A stretch of DNA of 64,000 nucleotides from Anaerolineaceae bacterium UBA1363 (GTDB lineage Bacteria > Chloroflexota > Anaerolineae > Anaerolineales > Anaerolineaceae), in NCBI GenBank assembly GCA_002306055.1, contig DBRR01000006.1:1-64000 (forward strand), written 5' to 3'. The notes under the pieces were generated by a model that was not told the origin of the DNA, did not search any database, and was given only the letters and a program-made list of their open reading frames with translations. Both the position numbers and the translations under genes were made by a program. Position 1 is the stretch's first letter; each line of letters opens with the position of its first letter. Shown in pieces: positions 27,561 through 36,977 of this stretch.

Positions 27561-27900
27561 AAGTCCACCTTATGCTATAGATAATATTCAAGGTTTATGT
27601 TGCAAGTATCTTGCCAGAGCCCATCTGGTCTCCTTTGCCTGCACCTGCCGGTTGAATAAGGTCGGAAATTTGATTCAGACCTGGCTTTGGCTGTGAACGA
27701 GTTCAACTTACCCTGAAAAATCATTAATGTGCTCTAATCGAGCCACTTCGGAGAGGTGGTCTCTCCCAGCCCAATTCCGGTCCCTGACGCAAACAGGCGG
27801 TTCGGATCCAGCCCGCAAACCTCCTTTTGCGATATACTAAGGGAGTCAAACTGCCATGCTCACCCAATATGGCAGAATAAAACTTATCAGGAGGATGTGC
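27561..27900 (+). promoter_or_regulatory. Divergent promoter region and leader of the kor operon
   Basis: A 340-bp gap without a gene. TATACT at 27833-27838 is the probable -10 box for the operon to the right. The leader contains a hairpin, CTGCCAT (27851-27857) with ATGGCAG (27869-27875), then AGGAGG at 27889-27894 six bases before the korD ATG. The far left part holds the ribosome site of the minus-strand peptidase gene. Confidence 0.55.
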
Positions 27901-28155
27901 ATGCCACCCAAGGGATGGGTAGAAGTTAACGAATTGTATTGTAAGGCTTGTGAAACCTGCGTCATCGATTGCCCAACGCAAGCGCTCGCAATCGACTTGA
28001 GCCGACTGACTGCGAAGGGCTATCACCCCGCTTTTATGCTTCACCCCGAAGACTGCACCGGCTGCGGTATTTGCGCGGTGGTTTGCCCCGATGCAGCCAT
28101 CACGGTCTACCGCGGTGTGCGCCCTGGCACCAAAAAAGAAGGCGAGGTTGCATAA
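27901..28155 (+). CDS. korD: 2-oxoacid:ferredoxin oxidoreductase, delta (ferredoxin-like) subunit
   Basis: An 84-residue 2x[4Fe-4S] protein that passes electrons from the catalytic subunits to ferredoxin. Two clusters are visible: CKACETCVIDCP and CTGCGICAVVCP. The ATG at 27901 is chosen because AGGAGG sits at the correct distance; the frame starts further upstream at 27856. The stop TAA shares its last base with the korA start. First gene of korDABC. Confidence 0.9.
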   Translation: MPPKGWVEVNELYCKACETCVIDCPTQALAIDLSRLTAKGYHPAFMLHPEDCTGCGICAVVCPDAAITVYRGVRPGTKKEGEVA

Positions 28156-29279
28156 TGGCACTTGAAATGATCAAAGGAAACATTGCTATTGCTGAGGCAG
28201 CGATGCGGGCTGGTTTGGTCTCGTACTTTGGCTACCCCATCACTCCCCAAACCGAGCTGCTCGAGCATCTCAGCGCGCGCCTGCCCGAACTGGGGCGTGC
28301 TTTCGTGCAGGCTGAAAGCGAACTGGGCGCGATCAACATGGTCTACGGCGCAGCCTGCACAGGCTTGCGCACCATGACCTCCAGCTCCAGCCCTGGCGTC
28401 AGCCTGATGCAGGAAGGTCTCTCGTACATCTCCGGCACGGAACTTCCTGTCGTCATTGTGGACGTTGTCCGCGGCGGTCCCGGGCTGGGAAACATTGCTC
28501 CCTCCCAGGCTGACTATACTCAGTTGGTCCATGGCGGCGGTCATGGCGAGTATCACCTGATCGTGCTTGCCCCTGCCTCTGTGCAAGAAGCTGTCGACCT
28601 GACTGGTATGGCTTTCGACATTGCTGAAAAATACCGCATGGTGGTCTGCTTGCTGCTGGACGGCTCCCTGGGTCAGATGATGGAACCCGTAGAACTGCCC
28701 GAGTTCAAGCCTGTGCGCACCACGCCGCCAGCCTGGGCTGTTGGCAGCCCTGATTCCCAAGAGCGCGTTGTGAAGACCTCAATCAACATTGACCCCCCCA
28801 CCCAGGAACGCTTCAACGTCAAGATGATGACTCGTTGGCAGGAAGTCGAAAAGAACGAAGTGCGTTACAAGGGCTATTATTTGGAAGATGCCGAATATGT
28901 CGTGGTTGGTTTTGGCACTGCCGGTCGCATCGCCCTCTCCGCGGTGCGTGCTGCCCGCGAACAGGGTCACAAGATTGGTCTGCTGCGCCCAATCAGTCTC
29001 TCGCCTTTCCCCACCAAGGCGGTTGACGAACTGGCTGACAGGGTCAAAGGTTTCCTGGTGGTAGAAATGAGCAATGGCCAGATGCTGGATGATATCACGT
29101 CTATTGTTGCCCGCCGGGTGCCCGTGGAATTCTACGGACGCATGGGCGGCATGGTTCCTTATCCTGACGAAATTGCCAGTGCTATCAATGACCTGGTGCA
29201 AGGCGAGCATGATGTAAACGTGGACGCACGCGGAAAATGGCTGGCTAAAATGCGCGAGCTCGTAGGAACAGGAGAGTAG
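28155..29279 (+). CDS. korA: 2-oxoacid:ferredoxin oxidoreductase, alpha subunit (KorA/VorB type)
   Basis: A 374-residue subunit that, with KorB, oxidatively decarboxylates a 2-oxoacid to acyl-CoA and reduces ferredoxin. The opening IKGNIAIAEAAMRAGLVSYFGYPITPQTE is diagnostic, with TSSSSPGVSLMQEG and VVRGGPGLGNIAPSQ(A)DY following. The order D-A-B-C and this sequence type occur in both 2-oxoglutarate and branched-chain (VorB) enzymes, so the true substrate is uncertain. Translation is coupled to korD (TAATG overlap). Confidence 0.9.
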   Translation: MALEMIKGNIAIAEAAMRAGLVSYFGYPITPQTELLEHLSARLPELGRAFVQAESELGAINMVYGAACTGLRTMTSSSSPGVSLMQEGLSYISGTELPVVIVDVVRGGPGLGNIAPSQADYTQLVHGGGHGEYHLIVLAPASVQEAVDLTGMAFDIAEKYRMVVCLLLDGSLGQMMEPVELPEFKPVRTTPPAWAVGSPDSQERVVKTSINIDPPTQERFNVKMMTRWQEVEKNEVRYKGYYLEDAEYVVVGFGTAGRIALSAVRAAREQGHKIGLLRPISLSPFPTKAVDELADRVKGFLVVEMSNGQMLDDITSIVARRVPVEFYGRMGGMVPYPDEIASAINDLVQGEHDVNVDARGKWLAKMRELVGTGE

Positions 29280-29282
29280 ATC

Positions 29283-30065
29283 ATGACAGAAACAGATGTG
29301 AAAGTTGTCTATAAGCGTCCGCTTGGTTTCACTGACCGCACCACGCATTATTGCCCGGGCTGTACCCACGGCGTTGCCCATCGGCTGATCGCGGAAGTAC
29401 TTGAAGAAATGGGCGAGTTGAAGAATACCATTGGCGTTGCCCCTGTGGGATGTGCCGTTTTTGCCTACAATTACTTCAATTTTGATTTTGTTGAAGCTGC
29501 CCACGGTCGCGCGCCTGCCATGGCTACCGGTATCAAGCGCACCTTACCCACCAAGACCGTCTTCACCTACCAGGGTGATGGCGATCTTGCTTCAATGGGC
29601 ATGGGCGAGATCATTGCAGCCGCATCCCGCGGAGAGCAGATCACGGTCATTTTCATCAACAATACCAACTACGGCATGACCGGCGGTCAGATGGCTCCAA
29701 CCACTCTGCCCGGTCAAAAAACTTCTTCTTCTCCCCTCGGGCGTGACGTGGAAACCCAGGGTTACCCCATTCGTACGGCTGAACTGCTTGCCACGCTGGA
29801 CGGCGCCGCGTATGTGGCACGCCGCACTCTGCATGACGTTCGTGGTATTCGCATGGCCAAACGCGCCATCCGCACCGCTTTTGAAGTGCAAAAACAGGGC
29901 CTGGGCTTCTCGATGGTTGAGTTGCTCTCCATCTGCCCCACCAACTGGGGCATGAACACCGAAAACTCCCGCAAGTGGCTGGCTGAGCATATGCTACCCT
30001 ACTATCCCGTCGGTGATTACAAGGTCTCTACCGCTGTAAGCGAAATGAAGATTGGAGGAAATTAG
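29283..30065 (+). CDS. korB: 2-oxoacid:ferredoxin oxidoreductase, beta subunit (TPP-binding)
   Basis: A 260-residue thiamine-diphosphate-binding subunit. N-terminal YCPGCTHG, then [26 protein letters not shown], and the TPP/Mg motif [11 protein letters not shown] with [16 protein letters not shown] about 25 residues later. Three bases separate it from korA, so the two are in one operon. Together they provide reduced ferredoxin for anaerobic metabolism, or run in reverse to fix CO2. Confidence 0.92.
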   Translation: MTETDVKVVYKRPLGFTDRTTHYCPGCTHGVAHRLIAEVLEEMGELKNTIGVAPVGCAVFAYNYFNFDFVEAAHGRAPAMATGIKRTLPTKTVFTYQGDGDLASMGMGEIIAAASRGEQITVIFINNTNYGMTGGQMAPTTLPGQKTSSSPLGRDVETQGYPIRTAELLATLDGAAYVARRTLHDVRGIRMAKRAIRTAFEVQKQGLGFSMVELLSICPTNWGMNTENSRKWLAEHMLPYYPVGDYKVSTAVSEMKIGGN

Positions 30066-30066
30066 C

Positions 30067-30606
30067 ATGCAGGCTGAAATTATCATTTCGGGGTTTGGCG
30101 GTCAGGGCACGCTTTATGCTGGGCAGGTTTTGGCGTATGCCGCGATGGATGAGGGTAAACATGTTACCTGGATCCCCTCCTACGGTCCTGAGATGCGCGG
30201 CGGCACAGCCAACTGCACTGTTGTGATCTCGGATGACGAGATCGGTGCGCCGACTGCTCTCCACCCCACGGCTGTGATCGCGATGAACCTCCCCTCCCTC
30301 GACAAGTACGAACCCATGATCAAGCCGGGCGGCTACCTGATCGTGAATGAGGATATGGTCAATCGCCCGGCTGTTCGCGACGACATCCATGTCCTGATGG
30401 TGCCCGCGAATAAGATCGCCCAGGAAATTGGCAATGAACGCGCCGCCAACATGGTGCTGCTGGGTGCCCTGGAAGGGAACATGCATTTGCTCAAGGAGGG
30501 CGCCCTCGAACGCGCCCTTGAAGATCACACCGCTGCCCGCCTGAAGAAATTCATCGCGATGAATATCGAGGCTCTGCACCGCGGAGCCGAGTACCTGGCA
30601 GCATAG
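30067..30606 (+). CDS. korC: 2-oxoacid:ferredoxin oxidoreductase, gamma subunit
   Basis: A 179-residue subunit starting [21 protein letters not shown], the family signature, followed by [19 protein letters not shown]. The ATG at 30067 follows GGAGG (30054-30058); the frame begins slightly earlier in the end of korB. Last gene of the operon, followed by a strong terminator 18 bases downstream. Confidence 0.92.
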   Translation: MQAEIIISGFGGQGTLYAGQVLAYAAMDEGKHVTWIPSYGPEMRGGTANCTVVISDDEIGAPTALHPTAVIAMNLPSLDKYEPMIKPGGYLIVNEDMVNRPAVRDDIHVLMVPANKIAQEIGNERAANMVLLGALEGNMHLLKEGALERALEDHTAARLKKFIAMNIEALHRGAEYLAA

Positions 30607-30624
30607 CTTTTCATTGTTCTGAGT

Positions 30625-30659
30625 AAAAGACGCTCAAATTGCTTGAGCGTCTTTTTTTT
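30625..30659 (+). terminator. Rho-independent terminator of the kor operon
   Basis: AAAAGACGCTCAA pairs perfectly with TTGAGCGTCTTTT across a five-base loop and continues into a run of eight T. Confidence 0.95.
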
Positions 30660-31093
30660 GCCTCCGGTCTTTTAACATTTTTATAGGGAACGCGGCTTGT
30701 CCCGTTCCAATTTATGTGTCAACCATGTTTTTGTAGGGAACGTGGCCCTGCCCTGGTAGCGAAGCGGATAGGGTGTCCCGTTCCAATTTACGTACGGAAC
30801 GGCGCAAGGCCGTTCCCTACGTCGAACGAGATCTTCGTCATCGCGATCTATAGCCTTCCCCTTTGGGGAAAGGTCGAAGATCCGCGGAACGGAGTGAAGG
30901 GGAGTGACCGCTTGCGGTGGATGAGGTGCGCCTGTGCCCGCGACCTGTGCGCGCCGTGAAACGGACGGGTAAGCAGGGTATGCCGATCTGATTTTGTCTG
31001 TTTTGGGGAATGCAGTGACAGATCATCAAAGAACAAGAACCGGAAACTTCCGTAGTAATCAAAGATTGCTCGAGTTTCTTTTTTTGCCTCCGG
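30660..31093. repeat. Repeat-filled gap flanked by a short direct duplication
   Basis: No gene seen. Palindromic units related to the 85-bp tandem repeat lie at 30686-30708, about 30736-30788 and 30792-30817 (the last a stem GGAACGGC/GCCGTTCC). An inverted fragment of the GATCGC...GATGACGA repeat is near 30.83 kb. Almost the same sequence (T-run followed by GCCTCCGGT) stands at both borders, at 30651-30668 and 31078-31094. Confidence 0.65.
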
Positions 31094-31099
31094 TATAAT
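31094..31099 (+). promoter_or_regulatory. TATAAT -10 box, leaderless arrangement
   Basis: TATAAT preceded by CCGG; the ATG of the next gene begins ten bases after it, leaving room for a leader of only a few bases. No ribosome site is present. Confidence 0.6.
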
Positions 31100-31109
31100 A
31101 CGTTCAACT

Positions 31110-32000
31110 ATGGATGCCGTCTACGAACCTCCCCGCCGTGCAAGCCTCAACTTTACCTTGAGCCTCGGGTTCCTTGCCTTGGTGGGCGCGCTCGTGCTGC
31201 TGATCCTTGGCTCGGGCAATACCGTGCGTGATCCAAACCTGCTCTTCATCATCCTGGCGGTGCTGCTGTTGGTTGTTGGGTTCTTCTTCAGTTACCGCGC
31301 GTTCCTGATCCTCACCACCCGCTATTTTCTCAAACCCTCGTCGCTTGAGCTCCACTGGGGTTTCCAACGTGAGATCATCCCTTTAGACCTGGTCGAGTGG
31401 GCGCATCCGGTATCTGATTTTGACTCTCCCATGCCCTTGCCCGGTTTTCTGCTGCCGTGGCAATACTACGGCAAGCGCAATATCCGCGGTCTTGGTGCGG
31501 TGGAGTTTGCTGCCACAGACAAGCCCAATATGGTCCTCATCCGGGCTGGCGACCGCCACTTTGTGATTTCACCAGCAGATGCCCATGCTTTTGCGCAGGA
31601 TTTCGAGAATGTGTCCATGCTGGGCGTGGCGGAACCGATCGAGCCGGTATCCCAAAACCTGCGGTCCATGCTCGGGGAAATATTCCAGGATGCAACCGCA
31701 AAGAAACTACTGATAGCCGGGTTGTTGGGCGTTCTGCTCCTGACGGCGGTTACCTTTACGCTCAGCGCCACCAGGCTGACTGTCACCTGGACAACGCTTG
31801 AACAGGTGCCTTCCAACCGCTTGCTGTTGTTATCGCTGGTGGGCGTGCTGGACTGGCTGCTGAACACTTTGCTGGGAGCTTACTTTTTCCTGCAGAGTTT
31901 GCTGGAAAAACGCTGGATATACCTCGTATGGGGATGGAGCGTCCTGATCAGCCTGATCCTCGCCCTTGCGGCTGTCTTCATGAGCCTCGGAAATGCGTAG
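31110..32000 (+). CDS. Conserved membrane protein with a PH-like middle domain
   Basis: A 296-residue protein that I cannot assign to a named family with certainty. Two membrane helices lie at about 15-60 (LNFTLSLGFLALVGALVLLIL, then LLFIILAVLLLVVGFFF), a soluble beta-rich part at 65-175 (YFLKPSSLELHWGFQREIIPLDLV...VEFAATDKPNMVLIRAGDRHFVISP) that resembles bacterial PH domains, and three more helices at the C-terminus. Single gene with its own promoter. Function unknown. Confidence 0.65.
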   Translation: MDAVYEPPRRASLNFTLSLGFLALVGALVLLILGSGNTVRDPNLLFIILAVLLLVVGFFFSYRAFLILTTRYFLKPSSLELHWGFQREIIPLDLVEWAHPVSDFDSPMPLPGFLLPWQYYGKRNIRGLGAVEFAATDKPNMVLIRAGDRHFVISPADAHAFAQDFENVSMLGVAEPIEPVSQNLRSMLGEIFQDATAKKLLIAGLLGVLLLTAVTFTLSATRLTVTWTTLEQVPSNRLLLLSLVGVLDWLLNTLLGAYFFLQSLLEKRWIYLVWGWSVLISLILALAAVFMSLGNA

Positions 32001-32033
32001 GAAATCTTTCGGTCTTGCTGGTCTCCGATTATT

Positions 32034-32110
32034 TGATCGTGCTGGTTCCCTGATACTCGTCCACTTCATGGCGGGTACAGGCCGAGCACGGTTAGTTGAC
32101 CGAAGGTCTC
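32034..32110 (+). repeat. Dispersed repeat B, copy 2
   Basis: Contains GATCGTGCTGGTTCCC and the core CCGAGCACGGTTAGTTGACC followed by GAAGGTCTC, shared with copies near 2.7, 34.9 and 35.2 kb. It marks the left edge of the AT-rich island. Confidence 0.7.
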
Positions 32111-32186
32111 AGTTGTTCATAATTTGACTGAATAGTGGTTCATAACATAATCACTGCACGCATGATCTGTTCCTGTCACGAAGTGG

Positions 32187-32366
32187 GTGGGTATTAAATC
32201 GCTGACAAAATCAGAGTTTGAGAAGCTCAGTAAGAAGTTTTTTAATCTGTATGCTAGGGATCAAATGGATGTTTACGTTCGAAAAGTAAAAAAAAGAGAG
32301 GAGAAATCTTATCAAAGATATTTGAAAAAGGGTATAATTGTTACGATATGCTGTATGAAAACATAG
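32187..32366 (+). CDS. Possible small protein or gene remnant, 59 residues
   Basis: An open frame from GTG 32187 to TAG 32366 encodes a lysine-rich peptide (LTKSEFEKLSKKFFNLYARD near its start). Composition is plausible for a protein, and its stop is 11 bases before the ATG at 32378 of the next gene. No clear ribosome site is seen, and a -10 box at 32333-32338 lies inside it. It may be the remnant of a longer gene to which the next frame once belonged. Confidence 0.3.
   Translation: MGIKSLTKSEFEKLSKKFFNLYARDQMDVYVRKVKKREEKSYQRYLKKGIIVTICCMKT
32333..32338 (+). promoter_or_regulatory. TATAAT -10 box at the island's small-gene pair
   Basis: TATAAT preceded by GGG, nine bases before the ATG at 32348. 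TTATCA at 32309-32314 could be a weak -35 with an 18-base spacer. Confidence 0.5.
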
Positions 32367-32677
32367 AAGTTAGGAGAATGTATGCTAAAAAGGTAAGTAA
32401 TATTCCTAATCTTCTTGATTATTCGAAAAGCTTAAGAGAGCAAGCTATCCAAGCATTCGAACTCCGAAATGCTTACAGAACCGAGGCTAGAAATATGATG
32501 GAAGATCAGGCAGCAAGAGCTATTCTAGATAAGGTAAAGCCCAACTTAACTTTTGATGAAATGATAAAGCATAAGACCTTAGACAAGCATTTAACATTGG
32601 AGGAAGCGTATCGTGATATAATTAAGTCAGCTTCAACCACGAATAAGGAAGTAGACGACCGTCTTAAAAAGGAATAA
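32348..32677 (+). CDS. Small AT-rich gene, possible polymorphic-toxin tip
   Basis: A 109-residue hydrophilic protein (99 if it starts at ATG 32378, which has AGGAG only one base upstream). The pattern R-x-E-AR-x-M-x-x-D...PNLTFDEM...YRDIIKSASTTNKEVDDRL recalls the C-terminal module of some Rhs-type polymorphic toxins, but this is from memory and unproven. Just two bases separate its stop from the next small gene, as in toxin/immunity pairs. G+C content is well below that of the neighbouring genes, pointing to transfer. Confidence 0.55.
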   Translation: MLYENIEVRRMYAKKVSNIPNLLDYSKSLREQAIQAFELRNAYRTEARNMMEDQAARAILDKVKPNLTFDEMIKHKTLDKHLTLEEAYRDIIKSASTTNKEVDDRLKKE

Positions 32678-32679
32678 AT

Positions 32680-33051
32680 ATGTTTACCTATAAATATTCT
32701 CCAAGGGCTAACATCCAGCAATTCAAAAAAGCGCAACAGTATCTTGAGCACACTCTTAACTTGAAAGCTATAAGAGAAGTAGTTGATGTGGATGGTTCAA
32801 GGGTTAAGTGTTACAAATTTAACGGAAAAGACTTGTTTGTGATTTTAGATGTTGACTTTGATTCGATTATTGTCAAATCAGAAATTAATATTCCCGCATT
32901 TCTACGAAGACCTAGGATTAGAAAGCTTGTAGGTAGTACTAAACTCACTTCAGTCAAAGCAAGAAAAGAAGAATCATCGGCAATGACAAAGTCTCATGAA
33001 ACCTGGGTAAAAAGAACAAGATTAAATCAATTAAGATTCGCCTCGGATTAG
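32680..33051 (+). CDS. Small AT-rich gene, possible immunity partner
   Basis: A 123-residue protein I do not recognise. Its first 85 residues look like an alpha/beta fold (VVDVDGSRVKCYKFNGKDLFVILDVDFDSIIV), the rest is basic and probably flexible. It begins three bases after the previous stop, so the two are co-transcribed. If the previous gene is a toxin tip, this would be the immunity protein; otherwise both are uncharacterised genes of the island. Low G+C. Confidence 0.55.
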   Translation: MFTYKYSPRANIQQFKKAQQYLEHTLNLKAIREVVDVDGSRVKCYKFNGKDLFVILDVDFDSIIVKSEINIPAFLRRPRIRKLVGSTKLTSVKARKEESSAMTKSHETWVKRTRLNQLRFASD

Positions 33052-33115
33052 TTACCTTAATACTGAGTTGATTTTTTAGGATGGGGGAAAACCTCAGCAT
33101 TTTGTGGATAGCTGA

Positions 33116-34744
<1,629 letters not shown>

Positions 34745-35610
34745 AAAAGAATCCCGCAGGGGGTCTGATGATAACGATAAAGAAAGGTTCTTGATTTTCT
34801 TCGGTCTCCCTTCTTTGATCGTGCCGGTCTGTTCGTGCCGGTCTCCCTTCTCATGATCGTGCCGGTTTCCTAACCGAGCACGTTTAGTTGACCGAAGGTC
34901 TCATCTGTCAATCATCTTTTAAACACATGACTGAACAGTCACAATTGTTTACTTTCTGCAGAGGGTCTGGCGATTCCTGCAATCTGAGCAAAACATTGGG
35001 AGACCTCCCGGTCAGATCCTGCGCGCGGCCAGGAGGCCGGCGCAATCGTGAGTGACTAATCCTGCGCGCAGTCCCACAGGGAGGCTTCGCGCCCAGGAGG
35101 CCGGCGCAATCAGCAACCCTCCGATCGTGCCGGGCTCCCGATACTCGTCCCCTTCGTGGCGGGCACAGGCCGAGCATGGTTAGTTGACCGAAGGTCTTTC
35201 GCAATCACTACTTAAATGAGTTGTGATTTGAAGTTAGAATCCTGCATAATGTCAGGAAATTGCTGCAATCTGAGCAAAACATTGGGAGACCTAACGGTCA
35301 GATCGTGCGCGCGGCCAGGAGACCGGCGCGATCGTGAGTGACTAATCCTGCGCGCGCTCCCACAGGGAGGCTTCGCACCCAGGAGGCCGGCGCAATCAGC
35401 CAGAACTACAGGAGGCCTACCAGTCAGCCCCTGCGCACGGTCAAGAGACCGGCGCGATCGAGGTTTACAAATCCTACACGAAGCCAGGAGGTCAGCGCAA
35501 TCAGTGTAAAAATTCATAAATTTGTATCACTGATTCAATTTTCCTTGACTCTCGTTGGCTATGCTATAATTTTACGCTGGTGGGGTGTCTTTTCGCCCTG
35601 CGTTAAGCTT
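34745..35610 (+). repeat. Repeat cluster B and C between the island and the LCP gene
   Basis: No gene seen. Repeat B copies have cores at 34874-34902 and 35170-35197. Between and after them repeat C occurs: a block beginning AATCTGAGCAAAACATTGGG at 34981 is duplicated at 35267 (286 bp apart), each followed by GGTCAGATC, GCGCGCGGCCAGGAG.CCGGCGC and AATCGTGAGTGACTAATCCT. Further degenerate C units run to about 35505. A possible promoter for the LCP gene follows: extended -10 TGCTATAAT ending at 35570. Confidence 0.75.
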
Positions 35611-36960
35611 ATGAAAACGACCGGAACCTTACCAATTTATCGCCGGGGCAAAGCTTTGCTTGCAGCCGGAGTGTTGGTAGCCCTGGTTTTGATGATCAAT
35701 GCCTGCGGTTCCGGTGGGGGCAGACCTCCAAGAGGGTCAAATTACCAGATGCTCAGCCCCTGGGCATCCGCCACTCCCACCGCAACCGTGAAGCCCAGCG
35801 CCACCGCCACTCCGGATGTCTGGCCTACCTTCGCGCCGCCCAGCAGCCCCGCTGCCACCGCCATTCCACCTGCCGCACCCCGGCTGGAGCTGGATGAGGA
35901 CGTGAAGATCTGGCTGCTCCTGGGCACGGAGGCGGAAAAACCCTTCAGCGGTCGCACGGATGCCATCCATCTGCTGCTGATCAATGAGCGGCTGTCCAAG
36001 GCGAGCGTCATCTCGATCCCGGGCAGCCTGTTTGTTTATCTCCCCGGCCACACGATGCAGCGACTCAACACGGCTTTTGCCCTGGGCGGCATGGAACTTG
36101 TGCGCGACACACTCGCATACAATTTCGGCATCCGCCCCGACAAGTTCGTCCTGGTCCATCCAACCGAGTTCAAATGGTTGGTGGATGACCTGGGCAGTTT
36201 GGATGTGAGCGTGCTCTTTCCGATCCGGGATGCGTGTGGGGGGGTGCCCGCCGGCACGCACCGGATGAATGGCGACAAGGTGTATTGTTATGTTTCGTAT
36301 GATGACGGTGATGAGGTCAATCGCACCCGCCGTCAGCAGCAGGTCTTGCAGTTGCTCTTTACCAAATTAGTTCAAAATGGCAGATTAGCCCGGTTGCCGG
36401 TTTTGTATGCTTCTTACCAGGATCATCTCGAAACCGACATCTCCCTGGTGGATCTCCTTCTCCGCGTTCCTCTGGCGCTGCGTTTGGGCGATCCGGATCG
36501 GGTGAGTTACTTTGTGCTGGGATGGGAGCAGCTGCGCCAATGGGAATTGCCTGATAACACCCAAACCGTAGTCTTACTTCCGCGCGAAGAGGAGGTGGCA
36601 GAGGTGTTTGACCAGGCATTGACGGCGATCAGTGAACCCTCCCCACTTGGGGAAATTGTGCTGACGTACGAAGCCCAGGTGACCATTGCTGTCGCGCTTA
36701 CGCAAACCTCCCAGGCGACAGCGTATGTGCCGGTTTGGCCGACCAGCACGCTCATCGGGCAGCCTACAGCGAGCGCGACTCAACCCGGGCAGCCAACCGC
36801 GACGCGCACACCAACTCGGCCTGGTCAGCCAACCGCGACCCGCACACCAACTCAGCCTGGTCAGCCGACTGCAACCCGCGCACCAACTGCCACGTATTCT
36901 GAACCTTATCCGATACCGACCGCGGTTTTCTATACCCCAACACCGCCCGCGTATCCGTAA
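35611..36960 (+). CDS. LytR-CpsA-Psr (LCP) family lipoprotein
   Basis: A 449-residue protein. The ATG at 35611 opens a lipoprotein-like signal ending MINAC (Cys32); the frame runs on upstream through repeats and is not conserved there. After a Pro/Thr linker comes the LCP domain (about 95-260): GRTDAIHLLLI, ASVISIPGSLFVYLPG, LNTAFALGG and NRTRRQQQVLQLLF with the arginines that contact the polyprenyl pyrophosphate in known LCP proteins. LCP enzymes attach glycans to peptidoglycan. The C-terminal tail has PGQPTATRTPT repeated three to four times, probably a wall-spanning stalk. Seventeen bases separate it from the transglycosylase-like gene. Confidence 0.85.
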   Translation: MKTTGTLPIYRRGKALLAAGVLVALVLMINACGSGGGRPPRGSNYQMLSPWASATPTATVKPSATATPDVWPTFAPPSSPAATAIPPAAPRLELDEDVKIWLLLGTEAEKPFSGRTDAIHLLLINERLSKASVISIPGSLFVYLPGHTMQRLNTAFALGGMELVRDTLAYNFGIRPDKFVLVHPTEFKWLVDDLGSLDVSVLFPIRDACGGVPAGTHRMNGDKVYCYVSYDDGDEVNRTRRQQQVLQLLFTKLVQNGRLARLPVLYASYQDHLETDISLVDLLLRVPLALRLGDPDRVSYFVLGWEQLRQWELPDNTQTVVLLPREEEVAEVFDQALTAISEPSPLGEIVLTYEAQVTIAVALTQTSQATAYVPVWPTSTLIGQPTASATQPGQPTATRTPTRPGQPTATRTPTQPGQPTATRAPTATYSEPYPIPTAVFYTPTPPAYP

Positions 36961-36977
36961 AATTTAAAAAGGAGAAG

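Noticed and set aside
35338..35610. N-terminal extension of the LCP protein by 91 codons
   Set aside because: The extension is translated repeat C sequence; the signal peptide starts at 35611.
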